Counted from the stretch's first letter, positions 15,588 to 24,141 are shown. The stretch is DNA of 42,308 bases from Pelistega sp. (GCA_030538255.1 JAUNUI010000011.1:1-42308), one strand, 5' to 3'. Program-made: numbers and translations. The notes: a model not told the origin generated them from the letters alone.

Positions 15588-15716
15588 ATGCAAGAGAACC
15601 CATCCTCTCCAGTCCACAATGAACATGCAAGCGTGAAGCGTGAGGTGCGGAGCTTTAAGAAGGAGTCGCAGAAGCCTCAGGGGGAATCGCTAAGCTCTCA
15701 GGGGGGGCGTGTGTGA
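15588..15716 (+). CDS. possible 42-residue hydrophilic peptide between torD and ccmA
   Basis: An ATG 8 nt after the torD stop opens 42 codons that end by overlapping the ccmA GTG start (GTGTGA). The product is polar and basic (Lys, Arg, Ser and Gln rich), with no motif or membrane segment. Its only argument is position: it exactly bridges torD and ccmA and could couple their translation. It may simply be spacer of the low-complexity kind seen elsewhere in this locus. Confidence 0.25.
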   Translation: MQENPSSPVHNEHASVKREVRSFKKESQKPQGESLSSQGGRV

Positions 15717-16549
15717 AGAATGTGTCACAGATTTCTCAGGATACGGAGCAAGCTCCATCGGTAGCGTCATTATCTGTTCACAACTTAAGCTTGATGCGTG
15801 GTCAACTGTATTTATGCCAAGACTGGAATATGCATGTATTGGCAGGAGAGTGCGTACATTTGGCTGGGCCGAATGGCTGTGGTAAGACAAGTTTTCTGCA
15901 AGCTCTAACAGGTTTGTTGCGCCCAGAGGCTGGCGAAATTTACTGGCAGGGTCGTGCGCTTTCACAAGCGGGTAATGATGTACGCCAGCTTTGGCATTAT
16001 GTCACCCATCAGAATGCGCTGAAAGATGGTTTTACCGTCTATGAGAATGCACAGATGAATGCTCAGCTCTGTGGTTCTACCGTCAGTCATGAGCAAGTAA
16101 TGCAGGCTTTGCAAGCGATGCAGCTGATGTTTCTTGCCGATACACCGGTATACCATTTATCGCAAGGACAGAAGCGTCGCGCAGCTTTGTTAAAGTTGTA
16201 CTTAACACAACGCCCTGTCTGCTTACTTGATGAGCCGTTCAATGCCCTTGACGAAGCCGGGCGACAAGAGTTGGCTACATGGATGAATCAGCATTGTGCA
16301 GCGGGTGGCAGCGTCATATTTACGAGTCACTTTGCTTGGCCCGAACATCTTCAGGTGGATAGAACGGTAATTTTCGGGCGGTCTTCAAAAACTGTAGAGG
16401 CGCAGGTGTCTTCTGACTCCTCAAAAAAGAAGTCCCAGGATATGACGGCACAGCTTGAAGTAGATACCGCAACCTCGCGTAAGGATACTGGCTTGGAGGG
16501 CGAAGCTGGGCAAGGTATTAAAGCTGAGCAGCGGGGCGAACAACGATGA
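15713..16549 (+). CDS. ccmA: heme exporter ATP-binding protein CcmA
   Basis: ATPase of the CcmABCD complex, which releases holo-CcmE carrying heme in cytochrome c maturation. ABC motifs are intact: Walker A GPNGCGKTS (52-60), signature LSQGQ (149-153), Walker B CLLDEP (170-175) and the switch histidine H206. The family is usually about 205-215 residues; this protein has 278. The surplus is a C-terminal tail (about 222-278) rich in Ser, Lys, Glu and Gly, plus about 18 extra N-terminal residues. The GTG start at 15713 follows a G-rich AGGGGGGG. Its stop overlaps the ccmB start (ATGA). Confidence 0.94.
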   Translation: MKNVSQISQDTEQAPSVASLSVHNLSLMRGQLYLCQDWNMHVLAGECVHLAGPNGCGKTSFLQALTGLLRPEAGEIYWQGRALSQAGNDVRQLWHYVTHQNALKDGFTVYENAQMNAQLCGSTVSHEQVMQALQAMQLMFLADTPVYHLSQGQKRRAALLKLYLTQRPVCLLDEPFNALDEAGRQELATWMNQHCAAGGSVIFTSHFAWPEHLQVDRTVIFGRSSKTVEAQVSSDSSKKKSQDMTAQLEVDTATSRKDTGLEGEAGQGIKAEQRGEQR

Positions 16550-17205
16550 CGCTCTTTTTCACTTTAGTACGGCGTGATATTCGACTTGCTTGGCGCAATC
16601 GCTTAGATGTGACGATTGGTCTGGTCTTTTTCGTGGTGGTTGCAGCTTTATTTCCGCTGGCCATTAAGCCGAGTCCTGAGCTCTTGGAGCAGATTGGGGT
16701 TGCGGTGATTATGGTGAGCGGTTTGTTAGCCAATCTACTCACCTTGAATCGACTTTTTGAAGAGGATTGGCAAGACGGCAGTCTGCTGCAATTATTGTTG
16801 TTACCAATACCCAATGGCGTCATGGTTTTAGCTAAAATGGTGGCGTACTGCTTAACCATAGGTTTACCGCTGAGTTTGATTTCTCTGGTGTTGGTGGTGC
16901 AGTATCAACTGCCGAGCGAACTGATAGGGCCCATTCTGGGTGCGGTGGCCTTGATGATGGGGATACTTTCGGCTCTTGGCGCCTTAAGTAGTGCCTTAAC
17001 CTTGGGCTTACGCCAAGCGGGGTTATTAATGTCCTTACTGCATTTGCCCTTGTGTGCTCCAGTGCTAATTTTCGCCAGCAGAGCGGTATATAGTCACGCT
17101 GAGCAGGGGTTTGCTGAGTGGTGGTTACTTGGCGCGCTTCTTATCGGCTCCTGGTTCTTTATTCCGATAGCAGCAGCTGCTGCTTTACGCTTAGCGGTTG
17201 AATGA
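16546..17205 (+). CDS. ccmB: heme exporter membrane protein CcmB
   Basis: Membrane permease subunit of CcmABCD. The 219-residue protein starts FTLVRRDIRLAWRNR, typical of CcmB. It carries about six hydrophobic spans (roughly 24-43, 48-66, 96-120, 127-150, 157-180, 190-215), with a LLLLPIPN segment between them. The length is normal. Translation is coupled to ccmA by a four-base overlap. The ccmC start lies 17 nt downstream of its stop. Confidence 0.94.
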   Translation: MTLFFTLVRRDIRLAWRNRLDVTIGLVFFVVVAALFPLAIKPSPELLEQIGVAVIMVSGLLANLLTLNRLFEEDWQDGSLLQLLLLPIPNGVMVLAKMVAYCLTIGLPLSLISLVLVVQYQLPSELIGPILGAVALMMGILSALGALSSALTLGLRQAGLLMSLLHLPLCAPVLIFASRAVYSHAEQGFAEWWLLGALLIGSWFFIPIAAAAALRLAVE

Positions 17206-17221
17206 TTTATATTTAAAAGAA

Positions 17222-18163
17222 ATGACTGAGATTAAAAAGCCTTCGCCCCCTACTAAGCCTGATGTGCAAGAGTCTGCATCAAATACGATGTCGTCTGTTG
17301 AGCGCTTGGATGGCCGAGCTGATGGACATCAAGAAGTGCGAACTGCTGAGAAGTCTCAGGTAGATACGGCAAGGGCGGGGACAGCAGAGAAGTCTAAAGG
17401 TTCTTGGCGGCAGTTTGCCAGTCCTGTCATGTTCGATCGCTTAGCGGCTAAACTCTTCTGGCCCTTGATGCTCTTGGCACTTATCTGTGCGGCAATCGGT
17501 TTGACGATGGGCTTTATTGTCTTACCCCCTGATGCTGTGCAGGGCAATAGTTATCGAATACTCTTTCTACATGTGCCCAGTAGTTGGTTGGCGATGATTA
17601 TCTATTTGGCGATGGCATTTTGGGCGATTATCTATTGGGTATTGCGCACCAAGATGGCAGCGGTGATGATGCAGGCTCTGGCACCTACTGGGGCGATCAT
17701 GGCAGCGATTTCTTTGCTAACTGGCTCTATCTGGGGACGCCCCACTTGGGGAACGTATTGGGTATGGGATGCGCGTCTGACGAGTATGTTGCTGCTATTC
17801 TTCCTCTACCTTGGTTTTATCGCCTTAACGCGTAGCATTACGCAACAGAAGCGTGCGGATATGGCGGGTGCGATATTAGCGGTGGTGGGCGCCCTGAATG
17901 TACCGATTATATATTTCTCGGTGGTTTGGTGGAATACCTTGCATCAAGGGGCATCCATTTCCTTCCAGTCGGGCGTCACCATGCATGAAAGTATTTTTAT
18001 CAGTCTGCTCTTAATGACGATTGCGTGTTGGTCGTATTGTATTGCGGTGGTTTTAGCGCGCGCTCGCATTTTAGTATTGCAAAGAGAGGCGAGTCATCGT
18101 TGGGCGCAACAACGTTATGCGAATACGCTGGCGCAGCAAGATGAGCTTGAGCGTGGTCGCTGA
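17222..18163 (+). CDS. ccmC: heme transporter/lyase CcmC
   Basis: WWD-domain membrane protein that loads heme onto CcmE in the periplasm. From ATG 17222 it has 313 residues. The tryptophan-rich motif WGTYWVWD is at 176-183. The flanking heme-ligand histidines are in LHVPSSW and LHQGAS, and six membrane spans are visible. The usual length is about 250. Here roughly 60 polar residues (Glu, Lys, Ser, Ala rich, with the repeat AEKSQ/AEKSK) precede the first span and should be cytoplasmic. A TTG at 17198 inside ccmB is an alternative start, but it would only add eight residues and lacks a ribosome site. Confidence 0.93.
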   Translation: MTEIKKPSPPTKPDVQESASNTMSSVERLDGRADGHQEVRTAEKSQVDTARAGTAEKSKGSWRQFASPVMFDRLAAKLFWPLMLLALICAAIGLTMGFIVLPPDAVQGNSYRILFLHVPSSWLAMIIYLAMAFWAIIYWVLRTKMAAVMMQALAPTGAIMAAISLLTGSIWGRPTWGTYWVWDARLTSMLLLFFLYLGFIALTRSITQQKRADMAGAILAVVGALNVPIIYFSVVWWNTLHQGASISFQSGVTMHESIFISLLLMTIACWSYCIAVVLARARILVLQREASHRWAQQRYANTLAQQDELERGR

Positions 18164-18172
18164 GTTGGCGTC

Positions 18173-18241
18173 GACGAGTTGTAGCTGACGAGTTGTAGCC
18201 GACGAGTATGTTGAACCTCGTCGTTGATGAGTATATTGAAC
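18173..18241. repeat. short tandem repeats in the ccmC-ccmD gap
   Basis: GACGAGTTGTAGCY occurs at 18173-18186 and 18187-18200, followed by GAYGAGTATRTTGAAC at 18201-18216 and 18226-18241. The third unit also forms a 6-bp stem, GACGAG (18201-18206) with CTCGTC (18217-18222). Confidence 0.7.
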
Positions 18242-18288
18242 AGTAAGCGGCCTTAGCGCGTACTGCATTGTTAAGATGAGATAAGTCT

Positions 18289-18489
18289 ATGTATTGGGAA
18301 AGTTGGTCAGATTTTATACAGATGGGTAGGCATGGTTTCTATGTCTGGACTTGTGTCTTGCTGATTGTGGTCTTATTGGGTGCTGAGTTAGTGAGCTTGG
18401 CTAAGGCACGACGCCAAATATTAAGAAAGTTACAGCAATTGAATGTTGAAGCATCTGCTCAGACAGAGAAGATTCATAATCAGCGCTAA
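18289..18489 (+). CDS. ccmD: heme exporter small membrane protein CcmD
   Basis: Small single-span subunit that keeps CcmC-CcmE-heme associated with CcmAB. The 66-residue protein matches the family pattern: a short start with F..MGRHGFYVW (9-20), one span (about 17-38), then a charged cytoplasmic tail with ARRQILRKL. It stands between ccmC and ccmE in the canonical order. The gap before it (125 bp) is filled with short tandem repeats, which interrupts an otherwise tightly packed operon. Confidence 0.9.
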   Translation: MYWESWSDFIQMGRHGFYVWTCVLLIVVLLGAELVSLAKARRQILRKLQQLNVEASAQTEKIHNQR

Positions 18490-18566
18490 GGTATAGAGCG
18501 GCTGATGATATAAACAATAGATTGTTCTCCCTGATAGAACAATTATTTATAGCTAGGAGTTGGGCG

Positions 18567-19016
18567 ATGACGCCACGTAAAAAACGTTTACTTTGGGTAG
18601 TTGCAGCGATCGTGGTCTTAGCCATTATCTCTGTATTTGTGGTGCAGGCATTACGCCAAAATATGGTGTTCTTCTATACACCCACCGAGGTGAAAGAGGG
18701 TAAGGTGGGTAGCCAAGAATATTTCCGTATCGGTGGTATGGTCACTGCTGGCAGTATGCAACGTCAGGCTGATGGGGTAACGATGGCGTTCACCATTGAT
18801 GATGGCGTCACACATATCCCTGTTTTGTATAAAGGCATCTTGCCGGATCTCTTTAAAGAAGGGCAAGGGGCGGTAGCGCAAGGGCATTGGAATGGGCAAA
18901 CCTTCAATGCGCGTGAAGTCTTAGCCAAGCATGATGAAAACTATATGCCGCCTGAGGCACAGATGGCCATTGATCAACAGCATCAGACGGCACGAAGTTT
19001 AAAGTTGGAGCAATAA
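18567..19016 (+). CDS. ccmE: periplasmic heme chaperone CcmE
   Basis: Receives heme covalently and passes it to CcmF/H for attachment to apocytochromes. From ATG 18567, which has AGGAG nine bases upstream, it has 149 residues. MTPRKKRLLW leads into one membrane anchor (about 8-29), followed by an OB-fold periplasmic domain. The heme-binding histidine is H122 in KHDENYMPPE, with Y126 at the expected four-residue spacing (E. coli H130/Y134). An in-frame upstream start would add 15 unlikely residues. It lies 3 nt before ccmF. Confidence 0.95.
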   Translation: MTPRKKRLLWVVAAIVVLAIISVFVVQALRQNMVFFYTPTEVKEGKVGSQEYFRIGGMVTAGSMQRQADGVTMAFTIDDGVTHIPVLYKGILPDLFKEGQGAVAQGHWNGQTFNAREVLAKHDENYMPPEAQMAIDQQHQTARSLKLEQ

Positions 19017-19019
19017 GCG

Positions 19020-21233
19020 ATGTGGGTTGAATTAGGACATTTCGCCTTAATTTTGGCGGCAACGATTGCCCTGTTTAGTGGTGCATTAGGGATTTGGGCT
19101 GGCAGTACGCATCGCGATAGCTTGCTTTCCTCGGTGCGGATGAGTGCGCAATTAATGGCGCTTTTGCTTATGCTGAGTTTTATTTTATTGGCGTACGCAT
19201 TTGTCCAAGATGATTTCTCAGTACGCTATGTCATCAATCAATCGAATAGTCAGTTGCCGACTTTTTATAAAATTGCGGCGGTATGGGGCGGACATGAAGG
19301 CTCACTCCTGTTGTGGGTGTTGATGTTAGGGCTATGGACCTTAGCCGTCAGTATCTGGTCTAAGCACCTACCGTATTCGATTCAGAACTTGGTGATTGGT
19401 GTCTTGGCTTTGCTTATCTTCGGTTTTGCGCTCTTTATCTTATTCACCTCGAACCCATTTGTTCGTCAGATACCACCAATGGCAGATGGTACAGACTTAA
19501 ACCCTTTGCTACAAGATATTGGCTTGATTTTCCATCCGCCATTTTTGTACTTAGGCTATGTGGGCTTTGCGGTGGCATTTGCTTTTGCGATTGCGGCCTT
19601 GATTAGCGGACAGTTAGATGCTGCTTGGGCGAAGTTTAGCCGCCCTTGGACAATTCTCGCTTGGGTTTTCCTCACTATTGGTATCTTTTTAGGCAGTGCT
19701 TGGGCCTATTATGAATTGGGCTGGGGCGGTTGGTGGTTCTGGGACCCCGTAGAGAATGCCTCGTTTATGCCTTGGTTAGCAGGGACAGCCTTAATCCATT
19801 CCTTAGCAGTGGCAGAGAAGCGTGGTATCTTTAAGCAATGGACAATTCTGTTGGCGATTGCTACGTTCTCCTTATCGCTCTTAGGTACTTTCCTAGTGCG
19901 CTCTGGGGTCTTAACCTCGGTGCATGCGTTCTCAACTGATCCGTCTCGCGGTATGTTTATTCTGATGTACTTGATGGTGGTGGTTGGTGGTGCTTTAGCG
20001 CTTTACAGTTGGCGCGTGCCATTATTAAGTAGTCGAGCGAAGTTTACCTTATTCTCTAAAGAAACTGCTTTACTTTTAAATAATATTTTCTTGGTGGTCT
20101 CCTGTGCTACTGTATTGCTTGGCACCTTATTTCCGCTATTAATGGATGCCTTGGGTGGCGGCAAATTCTCTGTAGGTCCACCGTACTTTACGCAGGTCTT
20201 GGTGCCGATTTGGTTACCGATGATGGCCTTGATGGCTATCTCTGTGCATTGGCATTGGAAACAAAACCAGTGGCAAAAAATTCGCCGTGCGACCTATGGC
20301 ATTGTATTGGCTGGCATTGTGCTAGGTCTGCCGATGCCGCTCTTATTCGGTGAGTGGCGTTGGGGAGTGGCGTTAGCGCTTAGCATTGCCTGGGCAGTTG
20401 TGGCTTCAACACTTTGGGCGGTACACCATCGTGTGCGTAATACCCAAGCGGGGAAGTCGTATCTCAGCACCTTGTTCAATCAGCCTAAGGCATTTGTTGG
20501 GATGCATATTGCTCACTTAGGTGTGGCGGTTTTTGCGATTGGTGCAACCATTGTCTCGGCGTATGAGTGGGAGCGTGATGTGGTGATTCACCCCATGCAA
20601 ACCGTGCAAGTTGAGCATTACGAGATTCGCTTTCAGAATCTACAAGGCCATCGTGGTCCGAATTATGAGGCCTTAATTGGTCACTTTAGAGTGAGCTCTG
20701 AAGGGCGTCCTTTTGCTGTCTTAACCCCTGAAAAGCGTCAGTATTTCTCAGGTGGCGAGCCAATGACTGAGGCCTCAATTGATCGCGGTATCTTACGTGA
20801 TGTGTATATATCACTCGGTGAAATGCATGGTGATAATCCAGAAACTAGCCCTTGGCTCATTCGCGTCTATTGGAAGCCCTTAATGAATTGGGTTTGGGTG
20901 GGTTGTTTATTGATGGCTTGGGGTGGTTGGCTGAGCTTACGCGACCGTCGCTATCGCGCCAAGGTGAGTAAGAAGCAAGCGCAGAGTCCAGTTCCAGGCG
21001 CAATTCCGGCGACAGCGAAGACAGCGAGCGGTATGGGCAAGAGCGCCAGTGTGACAGCGACGATGAATAAGGTCGCAGGGAATGAGCTAACATCTCCTGA
21101 TGAGGCGAAGAGCGCACCGCTAAGCAGTAAGCTAGCGAGAGATGGCGCTGTGCAAGTTAAAGTTGCAGGGAAGGCCCCTATGGCCAGTAAGCGCGAAGAA
21201 GAACTGGCTACAACAAAGAAGGTTGAAGTATGA
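19020..21233 (+). CDS. ccmF: cytochrome c heme lyase subunit CcmF
   Basis: Large polytopic WWD-domain protein that, with CcmH/I, ligates heme to CxxCH motifs of exported apocytochromes such as TorC. The 737-residue protein shows the WWD motif WGGWWFWDP (235-243) and conserved segments GGHEGSLLLW, FHPPFLYLGY and FLVRSGVLTSVHAF. The catalytic core ends with the last span at about 627-645. The family is commonly about 640-660 residues. Residues 649-737 here form an added low-complexity tail rich in Ala, Ser, Lys and Thr. The stop overlaps ccmG (ATGA). Confidence 0.95.
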   Translation: MWVELGHFALILAATIALFSGALGIWAGSTHRDSLLSSVRMSAQLMALLLMLSFILLAYAFVQDDFSVRYVINQSNSQLPTFYKIAAVWGGHEGSLLLWVLMLGLWTLAVSIWSKHLPYSIQNLVIGVLALLIFGFALFILFTSNPFVRQIPPMADGTDLNPLLQDIGLIFHPPFLYLGYVGFAVAFAFAIAALISGQLDAAWAKFSRPWTILAWVFLTIGIFLGSAWAYYELGWGGWWFWDPVENASFMPWLAGTALIHSLAVAEKRGIFKQWTILLAIATFSLSLLGTFLVRSGVLTSVHAFSTDPSRGMFILMYLMVVVGGALALYSWRVPLLSSRAKFTLFSKETALLLNNIFLVVSCATVLLGTLFPLLMDALGGGKFSVGPPYFTQVLVPIWLPMMALMAISVHWHWKQNQWQKIRRATYGIVLAGIVLGLPMPLLFGEWRWGVALALSIAWAVVASTLWAVHHRVRNTQAGKSYLSTLFNQPKAFVGMHIAHLGVAVFAIGATIVSAYEWERDVVIHPMQTVQVEHYEIRFQNLQGHRGPNYEALIGHFRVSSEGRPFAVLTPEKRQYFSGGEPMTEASIDRGILRDVYISLGEMHGDNPETSPWLIRVYWKPLMNWVWVGCLLMAWGGWLSLRDRRYRAKVSKKQAQSPVPGAIPATAKTASGMGKSASVTATMNKVAGNELTSPDEAKSAPLSSKLARDGAVQVKVAGKAPMASKREEELATTKKVEV

Positions 21234-21760
21234 AGCGTTGGTTGCCCTTAATATTGTTTGCGGGTGTTTTGGTCTTATTAGGTGTTGGACTCGGCATGAA
21301 TCCGCGCGACTTGCCCTCCGCCTTGGTCGGTAAGCCTGTACCACAATTTAGCCTGCCAGATTTAATGCAGGCCGATAAGCAAGTCACGGAAGATGATTTT
21401 AAAGACAAGGTTTGGGTACTGAATGTATGGGCATCGTGGTGTGTCAGCTGCCAAGCGGAACATAAATTACTCATCGACTGGAAACGTCCTGAAGGTGTGG
21501 ACTTGGTAGGGCTTAACTATAAAGATGAATCGAAAGCGGCGCGTGCTTGGTTAGTGGATATGGGCGGTAATCCTTATGATCGGATTGCCGTCGATATGAA
21601 AGGTTTAGTGGGTATCGACTTAGGCGTGTATGGCGTACCAGAGACGTTTATTATTAATAAGCAAGGGCAAATTGTGCAACGCTTTACAGGAGCCTTAACG
21701 GCAGAAGTGGTCGAGGCGCGATTAAAGCCGATGATTGAGCAAGCTTTGGCGCAGCCCTAG
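21230..21760 (+). CDS. ccmG: thiol:disulfide interchange protein CcmG/DsbE
   Basis: Membrane-anchored periplasmic thioredoxin-like protein that reduces apocytochrome CxxC thiols before heme attachment. The 176-residue protein has an N-terminal anchor (about 4-22) and the active site WCVSC (C71, C74) in WASWCVSCQAEH. GVYGVPETF follows, with the cis-proline loop and central acidic residue typical of CcmG. It is translationally coupled to ccmF. A 157-bp gap follows before ccmH, containing part of a 56-bp duplication. Confidence 0.94.
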   Translation: MKRWLPLILFAGVLVLLGVGLGMNPRDLPSALVGKPVPQFSLPDLMQADKQVTEDDFKDKVWVLNVWASWCVSCQAEHKLLIDWKRPEGVDLVGLNYKDESKAARAWLVDMGGNPYDRIAVDMKGLVGIDLGVYGVPETFIINKQGQIVQRFTGALTAEVVEARLKPMIEQALAQP

Positions 21761-21917
21761 ACAAGCAAAGTGTCAGTTGGTGAATGGGTAGTCGCGATAT
21801 GTGCAGTTAAAGCCACGAGCTAGTTTAGAGTAAGGCTTTCTAGTGAGTAATGAGCAGGGTAATTAATCGAGTAGTTAAGAGAAGAAAATAGTTAAGATTG
21901 AAGTTTTCTGGCGGGTA

Positions 21918-22505
21918 ATGACAAGAGTATTTAATAGCATGAATCAGTTAAGATTGAAATTCCCCATGACAATAGGGCGTACATTCTCAATCGGGCGTGT
22001 ATTCTCAAAAGGGCGTACATTCGCGGTGTATGCCCTGTGCATGGGTGTGTTGTACGGTTTGGCAGCTAGTTTATTTGCCAATCAAGCCTGGGCACAAATA
22101 GAAGAGCGTCTCACGGTTGAGCAGGAGGCGCGTCTACGAGAAGTGGCGAAGGACTTACGTTGCTTAGTCTGTCAAAATGAATCGATTGCAGATTCACAAG
22201 CTGGCCTAGCGCAAGATTTACGTAAAGAGATTCGTGGACAGATTCTCGCCGCAAAAACCAATCAGGAAATTGTTGATTATCTGGTGCAACGTTATGGTGA
22301 CTTTGTGCACTATAAGCCGCCGTTTAATCCGAAAACCTATTTATTATGGCTAGGTCCATTCATCCTCTTATGCTTTCTAATTTTCGCTTTGTGGCGTTAT
22401 GTACGTAAGCAGAGCAAAGAGAAGCCACTGGATCAGCTAATTTCTGCTGAAGAAATGGAAAAAGATATTCAACGCTGGAAACAAGATTTCGGAAACAAAT
22501 CATGA
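21918..22505 (+). CDS. ccmH: cytochrome c maturation protein CcmH (CcmH/CycL, thiol-redox domain)
   Basis: Periplasmic redox subunit of the heme ligation complex. The 195-residue protein has the family motif LRCLVCQN (C82, C85), the three-helix domain GLAQDLR...YGDFVHYKPPF, and a C-terminal span (about 141-162). It ends with a short charged tail, so it is the short form with the TPR part encoded separately as ccmI. The signal peptide (cleavage near WAQ, 58-60) is unusually long. Its N-region contains three 18-bp tandem repeats (21975-22028) encoding GRTFSI/GRVFSK/GRTFAV. The start is therefore uncertain: ATGs at 21918, 21939 and 21966 are all in frame. Confidence 0.92.
   Translation: MTRVFNSMNQLRLKFPMTIGRTFSIGRVFSKGRTFAVYALCMGVLYGLAASLFANQAWAQIEERLTVEQEARLREVAKDLRCLVCQNESIADSQAGLAQDLRKEIRGQILAAKTNQEIVDYLVQRYGDFVHYKPPFNPKTYLLWLGPFILLCFLIFALWRYVRKQSKEKPLDQLISAEEMEKDIQRWKQDFGNKS
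21975..22028 (+). repeat. three 18-bp tandem repeats in the ccmH signal peptide
   Basis: GGGCGTRYATTCTCAAHM is repeated at 21975-21992, 21993-22010 and, diverged, 22011-22028. It is in frame and adds six residues per copy to the positively charged N-region of the CcmH signal. Confidence 0.8.
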
Positions 22506-23431
22506 GTGAGTTAATTTTAGTCGGTTTATTTATTAGTGCTATTGTGATTGCGCTCTTGTTTTGGGCAACACAGAAAAACCAATCAAGTAAGCAATATAAG
22601 CGCGCACAAGAGCAGCGTTATGCGATTCATGAACAGACCATGCAAGAACTCAAGCAAGAGTTTGACGTAGGGAATATGGATGAGGCGAGTTATCAGCAGG
22701 CGCAATTTGAAACGCAAGCTCAGTTAGTTGAAGATATGCGTCGGATTGAGGCGCAGTCGACAGGGCCGAAGAGCGTCAGCAAATTAATGCCGCTAGCGAT
22801 TATTGCCGTCCCTCTAGTGGCTGCAGCAGGTTATTATTATCTAGGTAACTGGGCGGCGGCAGACCCCGCCAAGACCTTCTCGATGAACGGTAATGTCGAG
22901 CAGTTTATCGGTGCTGTTGAACAGTTAGAGCGCCGAGCAGCACAAGAGCCTGATAATTTAAATCATCAAGTGATGTTGGCGCGTAGTTATCGTGCGATGG
23001 GGCGCAATGCGGATGCCGTTGCTGCATATGGTCGTTCTTGGGAGCTGATTAAAGATAACCCAACAGAGTTATCCTTGTTCGCAGGCGTATTAGCGCTATA
23101 CCGTGGTAGTTTTGATGGCAAACCCGATGAATTGCTTGGACAGGCCTTAGCGATTGATCCCGAGCATCATGATGCCTTGCTACTTCTAGGCGGTTCACAG
23201 TACCAGAAGCGGGATTACCGTGGTGCGATTAAAACCTGGGAAAGGTTAGAAGCCATATTGCCGGAGGGCAGTGAGGAGCGCGCTGACATCAGTCGCCAAA
23301 TTGCGGATGCTAAAGAAGTTGAGGCTGACCCGACTAAGGCGGTTGATAGTGAATTAGCGGACGAGATGAACGATATGCCACATCCGCCGATTCGTTCGGT
23401 TGAGGATATCCCTGAGCACAAGATGCAATAA
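22502..23431 (+). CDS. ccmI: cytochrome c maturation TPR protein CcmI/CycH
   Basis: Apocytochrome chaperone of the heme ligation complex. The 309-residue protein starts with a membrane span (about 4-22) and a cytoplasmic coiled, Gln/Glu-rich loop (27-93). A second span follows (about 98-115), then periplasmic TPR repeats such as NHQVMLARSYRAMGRNADAV and DALLLLGGSQYQKRDYRGAI. The C-terminus is short and acidic to proline-rich. It overlaps ccmH by four bases and closes the torD-ccm run. Confidence 0.9.
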   Translation: MSELILVGLFISAIVIALLFWATQKNQSSKQYKRAQEQRYAIHEQTMQELKQEFDVGNMDEASYQQAQFETQAQLVEDMRRIEAQSTGPKSVSKLMPLAIIAVPLVAAAGYYYLGNWAAADPAKTFSMNGNVEQFIGAVEQLERRAAQEPDNLNHQVMLARSYRAMGRNADAVAAYGRSWELIKDNPTELSLFAGVLALYRGSFDGKPDELLGQALAIDPEHHDALLLLGGSQYQKRDYRGAIKTWERLEAILPEGSEERADISRQIADAKEVEADPTKAVDSELADEMNDMPHPPIRSVEDIPEHKMQ

Positions 23432-23589
23432 GGGTGCTTAGCCTCATTATTGTATGAATGCGCTTGTAGAGAATCGCACTGCGCTGCTTGGATAGTCATC
23501 ACCTTGTGTGCATGGTCACCCCCTAAGAGCCATTCATCATATTTTTACAACGTCAACAGACACACTTTGTATATTGAACACTAATCACT

Positions 23590-24141
23590 ATGGCTTTATC
23601 ATCAACCATATTTAAAGCAGAACTCCATATCGCCGATAATGATCGTGCGTATTATGCCAGTCACCAGGTGACGATTGCGCGCCACCCTTCTGAGACGGAT
23701 GAGCGGATGATGGTGCGTCTCTTGGCCTATGCTTTATGTGCGGATGAGGATGAGCAATTGGCCTTTTCCAAGGGTTTAAGTGATATGGATGAGCCAGATC
23801 TCTGGCGTAAAGACTTAACAGGACAGATTCAGCTTTGGATTGAGACAGGAATGCCTGATGAGCGCCGTCTACAGAAAGCAGCAGGACGCTCAGATGAGGT
23901 CAAGGTCTATGCTTATGGCCGTAATGTGCCGATATGGTGGCAGGGTATTGCGGGTAAGCTTGAGCGCTTTGCTCGCCTCAGTGTCTATCAATGGGATGTG
24001 CAAGGCACGCAAGATTTGGCCGCACTGGCCCAACGTAATATGCAATTACACTTGAATATTCAAGATGATCAGGTCTGGGTTTCCAGTGAAGCGGGTGATG
24101 CGCACCTAAGTTTACAGGTGTTAAAAGGCGCCGCCGAATAA
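23590..24141 (+). CDS. yaeQ: YaeQ family protein
   Basis: A 183-residue member of the YaeQ family, recognisable from start to end. ADNDRAYYASHQVTIARHPSETDERMMVRLLAYAL covers about 16-49, then DEPDLWRKDLTG and GMPDERRLQKAAGRSDEVKVYAYG. The fold of relatives resembles PD-(D/E)XK nucleases, and early work linked YaeQ to suppression of RfaH defects. The biochemical role is not established, so none is assigned. It is a single + strand gene after ccmI and convergent with queF. Confidence 0.92.
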   Translation: MALSSTIFKAELHIADNDRAYYASHQVTIARHPSETDERMMVRLLAYALCADEDEQLAFSKGLSDMDEPDLWRKDLTGQIQLWIETGMPDERRLQKAAGRSDEVKVYAYGRNVPIWWQGIAGKLERFARLSVYQWDVQGTQDLAALAQRNMQLHLNIQDDQVWVSSEAGDAHLSLQVLKGAAE

